A stretch of DNA of 64,000 bases from Pseudosulfitobacter koreensis (GTDB lineage: Bacteria; Pseudomonadota; Alphaproteobacteria; Rhodobacterales; Rhodobacteraceae): assembly GCF_024733015.1 (NCBI RefSeq), contig NZ_JANKJG010000010.1, forward strand, positions 62,001-126,000. The letters run 5' to 3'. The first letter of the stretch is position 1, and every line of letters starts with the position of its first letter. The notes under the pieces were generated by a model that saw nothing but the letters and a program-made list of their open reading frames with translations, did no database searches and was not told the origin of the DNA. The position numbers and the translations under genes are program-made. Positions 1-8,820 of this stretch are shown here, piece after piece.

Positions 1-65
1 GCGACGGGCCGCCGCACATCCGGTTGGACCGTGCCGCGCAGTTCCTGTTCGGGGACAAGCTGTGA
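1..65 (+). CDS. ycjX: YcjX-like P-loop protein, C-terminal end only
   Basis: Only the last 20 codons are inside the window; they end ...FLFGDKL followed by TGA at 63-65. The tail (PPHIRLDRAAQFLFGD) resembles the C-terminus of YcjX-family predicted nucleotide-binding proteins. YcjX is normally encoded directly beside YcjF, and a YcjF homologue lies one gene downstream, which supports the call. The stop overlaps the GTG start of the acetyltransferase, so these genes are probably co-transcribed. The identification rests on a short tail plus context. Confidence 0.6.
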   Translation, partial: DGPPHIRLDRAAQFLFGDKL

Positions 66-517
66 GCGCGGTGCAGCTTTGCCCCGCCCGACCGCTCGAC
101 GCCGGAACTGTGGGCGCGATCATCGGCGCGCATGTGGACGCAACCGACTGGCTGCCGCGTGTCCACAGCCGCGCCGAAGAGGTGATGTTCGCCGCCGACA
201 TGATCGACGCAGGCTGGGTGACGACCGCACGCACCGATGCGGGCGTGGTTGGGTTTCTGGCGCTGGACGGCACGGAGATCCAAGGGCTCTATGTCGCGCC
301 AGAGGCGCAGAACCGTGCGGCGGGCACCGCACTTCTGACCCACGCCAAGCGTCGCTGCAATCGGCTGGGCCTGTGGTCCTATGCGCGCAACACAAGCGCC
401 AACCGGTTTTACGAGCGGGCCGGGTTCCGCCCCGTCGAACGCAGCAACGGCGCGGACAATGACGCGGGCCTGCCCGACATCCGATACGAATGGCACGCAA
501 GCAGGGAGGCACCGTGA
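62..517 (+). CDS. GNAT family N-acetyltransferase
   Basis: A 151-residue protein with the GCN5-related acetyltransferase fold. The acetyl-CoA pyrophosphate loop is recognisable at about residues 78-92 (YVAPEAQNRAAGTALL, a Q/R-x-x-G/A pattern), and the closing motif NTSANRFYERAGF at 110-122 is typical of the family. It should move an acetyl group from acetyl-CoA to an amine, but the substrate cannot be inferred. The start is GTG at 62, overlapping the upstream stop. The stop TGA at 515-517 overlaps the ATG of ycjF by one base, so the gene sits inside a ycjX-GNAT-ycjF operon. Insertion of an acetyltransferase between ycjX and ycjF suggests co-transcription rather than a shared function. Confidence 0.85.
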   Translation: MSAVQLCPARPLDAGTVGAIIGAHVDATDWLPRVHSRAEEVMFAADMIDAGWVTTARTDAGVVGFLALDGTEIQGLYVAPEAQNRAAGTALLTHAKRRCNRLGLWSYARNTSANRFYERAGFRPVERSNGADNDAGLPDIRYEWHASREAP

Positions 518-1512
518 TGGCCAAGGGTCCGGTTCTGATTGATCTTACCGAAACCCCGTCAGTCGCTGACGCGCCGCCGGTGCCCGACGCGCAAGAGGCG
601 CTGGTGCCTCAGGGCCGGGCCATGCAGGCCGTCGCACGGGTGGCCGCGCGCCGCCCTTCCAAGCTGGTGCGCCTGTTCTGGTGGGTGACGACCACGCTGA
701 TCGGTGCGGTGGTGACGATTGCCTCCTGGGACTTTGCCACCGGGTTGATCGACCGCGCACCCGTCGTCGGCTGGATCGTGACAGGGCTGTTCGCGCTGTT
801 CGTGTTCACGCTGCTGATGATGGCTGTGCGCGAGCTGGCTGCACTGGCGCGACTGACCCGCATCGACGATCTGCGCCATCAGGCGGCTACGGCGCTCGAG
901 GCTGTGGACCTCGCTGCGGCGCGCAGGGTCACCGACCGGCTGGTCACGCTTTATGCGGGGCGCGAGGACACCCGCTGGGGCCGTGACCGGCTTGAGGAAC
1001 TGCGCGGCGACCAGATGGACGCTGCCGCCCTGCTGACGCTGGCCGATGCCGAACTGCTGGCCCCGCTGGACGTGGCCGCATCGCGCGAGGTCGAGGCCGC
1101 GGCCCGGCAGGTCGCCGCCGTGACAGCACTTGTGCCGCTGGCGCTGGCCGATGTCGCGACCGCGCTCAGCGCCAATTTGCGGATGATCCGCCGGGTGGCG
1201 GATGTCTATGGCGGGCGCTCGGGCTTTTTCGGCAGCTGGCGGCTGACGCGCGCGGTGATGTCGCATCTGGTGGCGACGGGTGCCGTTGCGGTGGGCGACG
1301 ACATGCTTGAGCCCGTGCTGGGCGGATCGCTTCTGGGCAAACTCTCGCGCCGCTTCGGCGAGGGGCTGGTCAACGGCGCATTGACCGCCCGCGTCGGCGT
1401 CGCCGCGATGGAGGTCTGCCGCCCGCTGCCGTTTCCGCCGGGCAAGCGTCCGACCAGCCGTGGCATCGTACAGCGTAGCCTGACGGGGCTCTTCGGGTCC
1501 AAGGGCGCCTGA
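517..1512 (+). CDS. ycjF: YcjF/DUF697 family inner-membrane protein
   Basis: A 331-residue protein with two membrane segments at about residues 54-77 and 84-103, followed by a long cytoplasmic alpha-helical region carrying the DUF697/TIGR01620 (YcjF) signature. The start is ATG at 517, which overlaps the preceding TGA and has a strong ribosome site (AGGGAGG at 504-510). A longer in-frame reading from 490 would run through that site and is less likely. YcjF is paired with the P-loop protein YcjX in many proteobacteria and is linked to stress regulons there; its biochemical role is unknown. Family assignment is fairly secure, function is not. Confidence 0.8.
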   Translation: MAKGPVLIDLTETPSVADAPPVPDAQEALVPQGRAMQAVARVAARRPSKLVRLFWWVTTTLIGAVVTIASWDFATGLIDRAPVVGWIVTGLFALFVFTLLMMAVRELAALARLTRIDDLRHQAATALEAVDLAAARRVTDRLVTLYAGREDTRWGRDRLEELRGDQMDAAALLTLADAELLAPLDVAASREVEAAARQVAAVTALVPLALADVATALSANLRMIRRVADVYGGRSGFFGSWRLTRAVMSHLVATGAVAVGDDMLEPVLGGSLLGKLSRRFGEGLVNGALTARVGVAAMEVCRPLPFPPGKRPTSRGIVQRSLTGLFGSKGA

Positions 1513-1556
1513 ATATCGTTCACGGGTAAGGATTTCCGTGCTTTGCCCGGTCCTGC

Positions 1557-1578
1557 CAAAGCGTTAACGTGCGCTTTG
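1557..1578. repeat. Perfect 7-bp inverted repeat upstream of the DUF2339 gene
   Basis: CAAAGCG at 1557-1563 and CGCTTTG at 1572-1578 are separated by the eight bases TTAACGTG. It lies 26 bases before the DUF2339 start and 45 bases after the ycjF stop. It could be a regulator site or a weak terminator followed by AATAAAA. No known operator is matched. Confidence 0.4.
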
Positions 1579-1603
1579 AATAAAAGGTAAGGGCAGGGCG
1601 GAC

Positions 1604-4294
1604 ATGGAAGGTCTTCTGGTCGTGATCGGAGGGGTCGTCTTGGCGATCCCGGTGGCGGTGATCTATCTTCTGATCAGCCACAGCGGCGTGAAAGCCCGCC
1701 TTGCCGAGGTTGAAAAGGAACTGACGGCGCTGCGTTTGTCGGGGCCTGCGGGACCGAGCGAAGCGGCTTTGCCTGCGCCGAAACCCTCAAAACTTGCGAC
1801 GCCACCGCCACCACCACCGGCGGCTGCGGTGATCGCGGCGCGCGATGCGGCTGTTTCCCCATCTTCGACACCTCGCCCGCCCTCGCAAGCGTCGGACTGG
1901 ATGCAGCGGCTGAGCGCATGGCTCGTGCAAAACTGGTTCTATGCCGTGTCAGCCCTGTCGCTGGCTTTGGCGGGGCTTTTTTTGGTGCAATACGGCGTCG
2001 AGAACGGCCTGTTGCCGCCCGCAGCACGGGTTGCAGCGGCGCTGGCCTTTGGCGTCGCGCTGATCGGCGCGGGCGAATACATCCGCCGCCGCTTTGGCGA
2101 TGACGAGGACGCGGCCACCGCCTATCTGCCCTCGGTCTTTTCCGGTGCAGGCATCGTGTCGCTGTTCGGCGGCGTGCTGTCGGCGCGGCTGCTCTACGAT
2201 CTCATCGGCCCCGAAGCGGCGCTGGTCGGCATGGTGCTGGTCGCGCTGATTGCGCTGGTGCTGGGCTGGTTCTATGGCCCGCTGCTGGCAGCGGTCGGCG
2301 TGATCGGTGCCTTTGCGGCGCCCTTTGTGGTCGGCGGGTCGTCGGACGATCCAACGATATTCTATGGTTATTTCGCGATCATATCAGCATTTGGGCTGGG
2401 CATCGACACGCTGAAACGCTGGGCCTGGGTGTCGGTCCTGAGTGTGGTTCTGGCCTATGTCGCGGGCTGGTTGCTGGTCGTCGGCGCGGATCAGACGATT
2501 GGAGCTTTCGTGGTCTATGTCACCGCGATGGCGCTGATGGCGCTGCTGATCCCGGCGCGGTCGCTGATGCCCGATCACAGCGGTGTTCAGGTCCATGAAA
2601 TCCGCAAGGGCGCGCGCCCGAACTTTCCGACGCTGCTGGCTGCTGGGGCGCTGGGCGTGACCGTGGTGTCACTGGTGATGATCGCGCATGGCGGCGTGTC
2701 CGAATTCTGGCTGTCGGTGCTGGCGCTGTCGGGGCTGGCTGCCGCATGGGCCTGTTGGTCGGTGGAGGCACCGGCGCTGCAGGACCAGACGCTGCTGCCT
2801 GTTGCGGGCCTGGGAGCGGCGGTGGCGCTGATCGGGTTGGACCACGCGCAGGTCGTCTCGGACTATCTGAACACCTATACCGACGCGCCCGATGCCGATT
2901 TTCCGCTGGCGGTCAGCGGGCTTGTGGCCGTGGGCGCCGTGCTGTCTCTGCTGACCGCGTGGCGGTCGATGCGCGGTGGTGCGTTTGCCCCGCTGTGGGC
3001 CGCAGCGGCGGCGGTGATTGCGCCAGGGCTTGCGGTGCTGATCGAGGTGACGTGGCAACCCACGCAAGCCATCGGAGCGTACCCTTGGGCGCTGCACGCC
3101 GCAGCACTGGCGGTGATGATGGGCGTGCTGGCCGAACGCTTTGCCCGCGTGGACGGAAGCGAACATCGCCTGAGGACTGCATTTTTTGTGCTGTCGGCGC
3201 TGTCGTGCATCACCTTTGCGCTGGTGCTGATCCTGTCGCTGGCGGCGCTGACGGCGGCGATTGCGGTGACGGTGGTGGTCGCCGCATGGCTGGACAGGCG
3301 GTTTGATCTGCCGCATATGGGCTGGTTCGTGGCTGCGGGCGTGGCGACGTTGGGATACCGGCTGGTGGCCGATCCGGGGCTGATCTGGGCGGTGAACGTG
3401 GCGCTGTTCGAGATGCTGCTGGCCTATGGCAGCGCCTTTGCCGCGATGGTCGCGGGGCTGTGGCTGCTGCGTCCGCGCGTGGCGCAGGGGCGGCGCGACG
3501 AGGCGGTGCTGATGCTGGACAGTGCCGCATGGTCGTTCGGGGGCATCTTGCTGACGCTGCTGGTCTACCGCACGATTGCATATGTGCTGGACGAGGACAG
3601 CGTCGGGTCGCATTGGGCGATGGGGCTGTTTGCGTCGATCTGGTTTGCGCTGGCGCTGGCGCAGGTGCAGCGGATGGCCGGGCGGCGCGCGCTGCGCTGG
3701 GGGCGGGCTGCCTTGGGCGCGGTTTTTGCGCTGTTCGGGCTGGGCGCACTGGCGCTGGGGGTGATCCTGGTATCGCCGCTGCTGAGTTCGTGGTTCGCGG
3801 AGGTGGCGGGGCCGCCGGTGATCAACACGCTGATGCCTGCCTATCTGGCACCGGCGCTGGTTCTGGCCTTGGGTGTGTGGCGGATCGGCACTTTGCCACG
3901 GCTGCTGCGGCTGGCGATGGCGGTGCTGGCGGGCGCGCTGGGTGTGCTGTGGCTGTTCTGTGTGATCCGGCATTTCTGGCAAGGTTCCGAGGCGATGGAG
4001 TTGAGCCGGGGCATGGGGCAGGGCGAGCTTTATTCCTATACCGTGGCGCTGCTGCTGACCGGGGCCGTGCTGTTCTATCAGTCGATGGCTGCGGGATCGG
4101 CGCTGATGCGGCGCGCGGGGCTGGTGGTGATCGGGCTGGCGGTGGCCAAGGTGTTTTTGATCGACATCTCGGGTCTGGGTGGTTTGGTGCGGGTGTTCTC
4201 GCTCTTGGTGCTGGGCCTGTCGCTGGCGGGGCTGGCGTGGCTGAACCGCTGGGCGCAGGGCAAGACGGCGGCACCCGTCGATGCGAGGGAGTAG
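1604..4294 (+). CDS. DUF2339 polytopic membrane protein
   Basis: An 896-residue, very hydrophobic protein. It begins with a single membrane segment (about 1-24), a short charged helix (about 29-46) and a proline/alanine-rich linker (about 47-95). After that come more than twenty predicted membrane segments running to the C-terminus. This layout is characteristic of the DUF2339 family of large membrane proteins, whose function is not established. The start at 1604 follows a 90-base gap holding an inverted repeat. The gene ends directly against a copy of the Rhodobacteraceae intergenic repeat at 4295, and there is no operon partner downstream. Confidence 0.8.
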   Translation: MEGLLVVIGGVVLAIPVAVIYLLISHSGVKARLAEVEKELTALRLSGPAGPSEAALPAPKPSKLATPPPPPPAAAVIAARDAAVSPSSTPRPPSQASDWMQRLSAWLVQNWFYAVSALSLALAGLFLVQYGVENGLLPPAARVAAALAFGVALIGAGEYIRRRFGDDEDAATAYLPSVFSGAGIVSLFGGVLSARLLYDLIGPEAALVGMVLVALIALVLGWFYGPLLAAVGVIGAFAAPFVVGGSSDDPTIFYGYFAIISAFGLGIDTLKRWAWVSVLSVVLAYVAGWLLVVGADQTIGAFVVYVTAMALMALLIPARSLMPDHSGVQVHEIRKGARPNFPTLLAAGALGVTVVSLVMIAHGGVSEFWLSVLALSGLAAAWACWSVEAPALQDQTLLPVAGLGAAVALIGLDHAQVVSDYLNTYTDAPDADFPLAVSGLVAVGAVLSLLTAWRSMRGGAFAPLWAAAAAVIAPGLAVLIEVTWQPTQAIGAYPWALHAAALAVMMGVLAERFARVDGSEHRLRTAFFVLSALSCITFALVLILSLAALTAAIAVTVVVAAWLDRRFDLPHMGWFVAAGVATLGYRLVADPGLIWAVNVALFEMLLAYGSAFAAMVAGLWLLRPRVAQGRRDEAVLMLDSAAWSFGGILLTLLVYRTIAYVLDEDSVGSHWAMGLFASIWFALALAQVQRMAGRRALRWGRAALGAVFALFGLGALALGVILVSPLLSSWFAEVAGPPVINTLMPAYLAPALVLALGVWRIGTLPRLLRLAMAVLAGALGVLWLFCVIRHFWQGSEAMELSRGMGQGELYSYTVALLLTGAVLFYQSMAAGSALMRRAGLVVIGLAVAKVFLIDISGLGGLVRVFSLLVLGLSLAGLAWLNRWAQGKTAAPVDARE

Positions 4295-4354
4295 GGGGGC
4301 GCTGCCCCCGGCCTGCGGCCTTCCCCCCGGGATATTTAGGGCCAAAAGAAGGGG
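4295..4354 (+). repeat. Rhodobacteraceae intergenic repeat, copy 1 (full form)
   Basis: Starts at the base after the DUF2339 stop codon. It consists of a GC hairpin (GGGGGCGCTGCCCCC), a second short hairpin (GGCCTGCGGCC), a run of C, and the tail GGGATATTTAGGGCCAAAAGAA. Related copies lie at 20649, 37090 and 39592. The hairpins could end transcription of the upstream gene. Confidence 0.75.
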
Positions 4355-4532
4355 ACTTGTCGGGCTATCCCCCGCTGATTATAAGGCGGGCATGAGGATG
4401 CACTGCGCGCCCATTATTCGAATTATTTCCCCGGCGCTCTGACCCCTTGAGACGCCGGGCAACAGGTGTTCGAGCCATCGCACCGACCCTCACATTCCCA
4501 TTATCTCCGATCTGACCCGAAGGACGCCCGAC

Positions 4533-7436
4533 ATGTGCGCCGATACGCCTGAATACAAAGACACACTGAACCTGCCCCGCACCGAGTTTCCGATGCGCGC
4601 GGGCCTGCCCAAGCGCGAACCCGAATGGCTGGCGCGCTGGGAAGAGATCGGTGTCTATGACCGCCTGCGCGAGAAAGAGGGGCGCACGCCCTTCACGCTG
4701 CACGACGGACCGCCCTATGCCAACGGGCACCTGCACATCGGCCACGCGCTGAACAAGACGATCAAGGACATGATCGTGCGCAGCCATCAGATGATGGGCT
4801 TTGATGCGCGCTATATCCCCGGCTGGGACTGCCATGGCCTGCCGATCGAATGGAAGATCGAAGAGCAGTACCGCAAGAAGGGCCGCGACAAGGATCAGGT
4901 GCCGATCAACGAATTCCGCGGCGAGTGCCGCGATTTCGCGCGCGGCTGGGTCGACATCCAGCGCGACGAGTTCAAGCGGCTGGGCATCACCGGCAATTGG
5001 GAAAACCCGTACCTGACGATGGATTTCCACGCCGAGCGGGTGATCGCCGAGGAGTTCATGAAGTTCCTGATGAACGGCACGCTGTACCAGGGGTCCAAGC
5101 CCGTGATGTGGTCGCCGGTCGAGAAGACCGCGCTGGCCGAGGCCGAGGTCGAGTATCACGACAAGGAGAGCTTTACGGTTTGGGTGAAGTTTCAGGTGGT
5201 CGGCACCGGCGGTGATCTGGACGGCGCCAAGGTTGTGATCTGGACCACGACGCCGTGGACCATGCCCAGTAACAAGGCTGTGGTTTACGGCGCGGGTATT
5301 TCCTATGGTCTCTACGAAGTGACCGGTACGCCCGAGGAATGCTGGGCCGACGTGGGCGAGCGTTTTGTGCTGAGCGATGCGCTGGCCGCCGATGTGATGA
5401 CCCGCGCGCGGCTTGAAGAAGGCATGTACACCCGCGTGCGCGACGTTGCGCAGGATGAATTGGCCAAGGCCAGCCTCGAGCATCCGCTGAAAGACGCCGA
5501 AGGCGCAGGTGGCGAATGGGACGACCTGCGCGACTTCCGTGATGCCGATTTCGTCACCGACACCGAGGGCACCGGCTTTGTGCACTGCGCCCCGTCGCAC
5601 GGGTTGGAGGAATACGAACTTTACCGTGATCTGGGCATGCTGGAGCAGGTGATCACCTATAACGTCATGGAAGACGGGCGTTTCCGCGACGATCTGCCGT
5701 TCTTCGGCGGCAAGGCAATTCTGAAGCCCAACGGCAAGGAAGGCAACGCCAACGCCGCCATCATCGAGAAGCTGGCCTCGGTCGGCGGCCTGTTGGCGCG
5801 CGGCAAGATCAAGCACAGCTATCCGCATTCCTGGCGGTCCAAGGCGCCGGTGATCTACCGCAACACGCCGCAGTGGTTTGCCGCCATCGACAAGCCCGTG
5901 GGCGACGGGCTGGACACATTCGGCAAGACCATCCGCGAGCGTGCGCTGACCGAGATCGACAACGTCAACTGGACGCCGAAATCGGGCCGCAACCGTCTGC
6001 ATTCGATGATGGAGGCGCGCCCCGACTGGGTGCTGTCGCGCCAACGGGCGTGGGGCGTGCCGCTGACCTGCTTTACCAAAAAGGGCGCGCTGCCGACCGA
6101 CGCCGATTTCCTGCTGCGCAATGCGGACGTGAACGCGCGCATCGTCGAAGCCTTCGAGGCGGACGGCGCGGACGTGTGGTATGCCGACGGCGCGAAAGAG
6201 CGGTTCCTGGGCGGGATCGTGAACCCCGACGACTACAATCAGGTGACCGACATTCTGGACGTGTGGTTCGATAGCGGGTCGACCCACGCATTCACCCTGC
6301 GCGACCGCGCGGACGGCTCCGAGGACGGCATCGCCGATGTCTACATGGAGGGCACCGACCAGCACCGCGGCTGGTTCCACTCTTCGCTGTTGCAATCTGT
6401 CGGCACCACGGGCCGCGCGCCTTATCGCAACGTGGTCACGCACGGGTTCACGCTGGATGCCAAGGGCATGAAAATGTCGAAATCCATCGGCAACACCATC
6501 GTGCCCGACGAGGTGGTGCGCCAGTACGGTGCCGATATCCTGCGTCTGTGGGTGGCACAGGCCGATTATACCGCCGACCAGCGGATCGGGCCGGAGATCC
6601 TGAAAGGGGTGGCCGACAGCTATCGCCGTTTGCGCAACACCATGCGGTTCATGCTGGGGTCGCTGTCGGATTTCACCGAAAGCGACCGGACCGAGGCCGC
6701 GGACATGCCCGAGCTGGAACAGTGGGTGCTGCACCGTCTGGCCGAACTGGATGATGTCGTGCGCACGCGCTATGCCGCGTTCGATTTTCAGGGCGTCTGG
6801 CAGGCGGTGTTCAACTTTGCCACGCTGGAACTGTCGGCGTTCTACTTCGATGTGCGCAAGGATGTGCTCTATTGCGATGGCGACACGCTGCGCCGTCGGG
6901 CCGCGCGCACCGTGCTGGATCTGCTGTTCCAGCGGTTGACCACATGGCTGGCCCCTATCCTGGTGTTCACCATGGAAGAGGTCTGGCTGGAGCGGAACCC
7001 GGACGCGGGCAGTTCGGTGCATTTGGCGGATTTCCCTGCGACGCCTGCGGATTGGCGCAACGATGCGCTGGCCGCAAAGTGGGCCGGTGTCCGTGCTGCC
7101 CGCCGCGCGGTGACCGCAGCGCTGGAAGTGCAGCGCACCGACAAGGTGATCGGTGCCTCGCTGGAAGCGGCCCCCGTGGTCCATGTCGAGGACGACGCCC
7201 TGCGCGCGGCCCTGCAATCGGTGGCCTTCGAGGATCTGTGCATCACCTCGGACATCGCGATCACCGCTGACGCCGCACCCGCCGAGGCGTTCCGCATGCC
7301 CGAAGTTTCGGGCGTGGGCGTGGTGTTTGAAAAGGCCGCAGGGCAGAAATGCCAGCGCTGCTGGAAGGTCTTGCCGGATGTGGGCACGCACGCGCACCCC
7401 GGTGTCTGTGGCCGCTGCGAAGACGCGCTGAGCTGA
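4533..7436 (+). CDS. ileS: Isoleucyl-tRNA synthetase
   Basis: A 967-residue class I aminoacyl-tRNA synthetase that attaches isoleucine to tRNA-Ile in the cytoplasm. The HIGH signature is in HLHIGH (residues 66-71) and the KMSKS signature is at 647-651. The large insertion between the two halves is the editing (CP1) domain, and the C-terminus carries a four-cysteine zinc site (CQRCWKV...CGRCEDAL) as in the full-length bacterial enzyme. Length matches the family. A 178-base gap separates the gene from the repeat at 4295-4354, and no T-box is visible in it. A good terminator follows at 7461. Confidence 0.98.
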   Translation: MCADTPEYKDTLNLPRTEFPMRAGLPKREPEWLARWEEIGVYDRLREKEGRTPFTLHDGPPYANGHLHIGHALNKTIKDMIVRSHQMMGFDARYIPGWDCHGLPIEWKIEEQYRKKGRDKDQVPINEFRGECRDFARGWVDIQRDEFKRLGITGNWENPYLTMDFHAERVIAEEFMKFLMNGTLYQGSKPVMWSPVEKTALAEAEVEYHDKESFTVWVKFQVVGTGGDLDGAKVVIWTTTPWTMPSNKAVVYGAGISYGLYEVTGTPEECWADVGERFVLSDALAADVMTRARLEEGMYTRVRDVAQDELAKASLEHPLKDAEGAGGEWDDLRDFRDADFVTDTEGTGFVHCAPSHGLEEYELYRDLGMLEQVITYNVMEDGRFRDDLPFFGGKAILKPNGKEGNANAAIIEKLASVGGLLARGKIKHSYPHSWRSKAPVIYRNTPQWFAAIDKPVGDGLDTFGKTIRERALTEIDNVNWTPKSGRNRLHSMMEARPDWVLSRQRAWGVPLTCFTKKGALPTDADFLLRNADVNARIVEAFEADGADVWYADGAKERFLGGIVNPDDYNQVTDILDVWFDSGSTHAFTLRDRADGSEDGIADVYMEGTDQHRGWFHSSLLQSVGTTGRAPYRNVVTHGFTLDAKGMKMSKSIGNTIVPDEVVRQYGADILRLWVAQADYTADQRIGPEILKGVADSYRRLRNTMRFMLGSLSDFTESDRTEAADMPELEQWVLHRLAELDDVVRTRYAAFDFQGVWQAVFNFATLELSAFYFDVRKDVLYCDGDTLRRRAARTVLDLLFQRLTTWLAPILVFTMEEVWLERNPDAGSSVHLADFPATPADWRNDALAAKWAGVRAARRAVTAALEVQRTDKVIGASLEAAPVVHVEDDALRAALQSVAFEDLCITSDIAITADAAPAEAFRMPEVSGVGVVFEKAAGQKCQRCWKVLPDVGTHAHPGVCGRCEDALS

Positions 7437-7460
7437 GGCATCAAAGCTCCGAAAGCTTCG

Positions 7461-7499
7461 CGGCCCGCTCCTGAAACGGGGCGGGCCGTTTGCGTTTCA
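7461..7499 (+). terminator. Rho-independent terminator of ileS
   Basis: CGGCCCGC at 7461-7468 pairs with GCGGGCCG at 7481-7488; three further inner pairs close a loop around TGAAAC. The stem is followed by TTTGCGTTT. Confidence 0.75.
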
Positions 7500-7571
7500 G
7501 TGTCTGGGTAGCCGGCGGAATGCGCAGGTTTCGGACTTGAGAGATCGCGGCGCCGGGCGCATGGTGCTGCG

Positions 7572-8027
7572 ATGAACCTGCATGATGTTTCCACCCAGTT
7601 CGGCACCCTGTGCCTGACCGAGGACGATGGCGCGATCACGGCGTTGTCGTGGCAGGCATCGGGGCGCGCGGATGACACCGACTTGCTGCGCGCGGCGGCG
7701 AAGCAACTGCGCGCCTATGATGCGGGCGAACTGGAGTGGTTCGACCTGCCGCTGCGCGTGGCAGGGTCCGATTTGCAGCGTGCGGTCTGTGCGGCGATGC
7801 AGGCGATACCTTTCGGCTTTACCCGCACCTACGGTGAGATCGCCAAGGAGGTGGGCGCGTCGGCGCAGGCGGTGGGGCAGGCTTGCGGTGGCAATCCGGT
7901 GCCTGTGATCATCCCCTGTCACCGCGTCATGGGCGCCAAGGGTCTGACCGGATTTTCAGGGGCGGGCGGGGTCGAGACCAAGGTCGCGCTGCTGCGCCAC
8001 GAGGGCGCGGGCGGCTTCCTGATCTAG
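7572..8027 (+). CDS. ogt: Methylated-DNA-protein cysteine methyltransferase (Ogt type)
   Basis: A 151-residue DNA repair protein that removes alkyl groups from O6-alkylguanine by irreversible transfer to its own cysteine. The acceptor motif IIPCHRV is at about residues 113-119 with Cys116, and the preceding YGEIAKEVG helix is the DNA-binding helix-turn-helix. It has only a short N-terminal domain and no AdaA-type zinc domain, so it is the stand-alone Ogt form. It is convergent with pcs, with only five bases between the stop codons. Confidence 0.93.
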   Translation: MNLHDVSTQFGTLCLTEDDGAITALSWQASGRADDTDLLRAAAKQLRAYDAGELEWFDLPLRVAGSDLQRAVCAAMQAIPFGFTRTYGEIAKEVGASAQAVGQACGGNPVPVIIPCHRVMGAKGLTGFSGAGGVETKVALLRHEGAGGFLI

Positions 8028-8032
8028 TGGGA

Positions 8033-8728
8033 TCAGCCGTCGGGACCGTAGATCGCCTGCTGCGCGATGCCTGCAAAGGTCAGGTAGATCGAGGTGATCG
8101 CCAGCCCGTAGACCGCCCACGTGTCGGGGTGAAAGTTTACCCAAGCCGCCCAGCCCGCGAACAGCGTCCAGGCCAGCGCGATGGGCAGGCTGACCTTGCG
8201 CCAACGCTCGGTGCGCACGGGGTGGATGAATTTCAGCGGCAGGAACATCGCGACGGTCAGCACGGTCACCAGCGCCAGCGACACCCAGAAGTTCGGCTCG
8301 GTCGCGAAGATCACCAGAACCAGCATGTTCCAGCAGCCGGGAAAGCCCGAGAACGAATTGTCCTTGGTCTTCATCCGCGTGTCGGCGAAATAGAGCGCCG
8401 AGGCGAATGTGATCAGGATGATCGCGACCCAGCCGGTCCAGCCGTCCATCAGCCCCGAGGCAAAGAGCGCGAAGGCCGGGATGAACACATACGTCAGATA
8501 GTCGATGATCAGATCCAGAAGCACACCGTCGAATTCAGGCGCGTTGGTCCCCACATCGTATTTGCGCGCCAGCGGGCCATCGACGCCATCGACGGCAAAG
8601 GCCACCACCAGCCACAGGAACATCATGTCCCACTTGGCCTCGACAGCGGCCAGCATGGCCAGCATCGCAAAGACTGCACCCGTGGCGGTCAGCAGATGAA
8701 CGGAAAGAGCTTTTGCGTGGCGATTCAT
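8033..8728 (-). CDS. pcs: Phosphatidylcholine synthase
   Basis: A 231-residue polytopic inner-membrane enzyme that condenses choline with CDP-diacylglycerol to give phosphatidylcholine and CMP. The CDP-alcohol phosphotransferase motif is visible in the extended Pcs spacing: D50-G51, A54-R55, then G68, D72 and D76 (DGx2ARx12Gx3Dx3D). About six further hydrophobic segments follow. The start is taken at ATG 8726-8728 because MNRHAKALSVHLLTATG aligns with the usual Pcs beginning; a longer in-frame ATG at 8764 exists but would add a non-conserved extension. Pcs allows use of external choline and is typical of alphaproteobacteria that live with eukaryotes or in the sea. Confidence 0.93.
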   Translation of the reverse strand: MNRHAKALSVHLLTATGAVFAMLAMLAAVEAKWDMMFLWLVVAFAVDGVDGPLARKYDVGTNAPEFDGVLLDLIIDYLTYVFIPAFALFASGLMDGWTGWVAIILITFASALYFADTRMKTKDNSFSGFPGCWNMLVLVIFATEPNFWVSLALVTVLTVAMFLPLKFIHPVRTERWRKVSLPIALAWTLFAGWAAWVNFHPDTWAVYGLAITSIYLTFAGIAQQAIYGPDG

Positions 8729-8820
8729 ATGCCCGTTGATGGCCCATCGGCGGCATGGATGCAAAAGGAAATCGAGCCATCCGGCCAGATCGGCGGATCA
8801 GCCCGCACAGCCGCCGGGAC

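Noticed and set aside
2669..4345. A 558-codon minus-strand frame opposite the DUF2339 gene
   Set aside because: Arg/Gln/His/Pro-rich composition and no ribosome site; it is a shadow of the real gene.
4355..4532. Possible T-box or riboswitch leader upstream of ileS
   Set aside because: No conserved T-box sequence or antiterminator/terminator pair is visible, and T-boxes are not expected in alphaproteobacteria.
4365..7397. A 1010-codon open frame on the minus strand opposite ileS
   Set aside because: Its product is rich in His, Arg, Gln and Ala without any domain, and it exactly mirrors ileS. Long antisense frames are expected in high-GC genes with G/C third positions.
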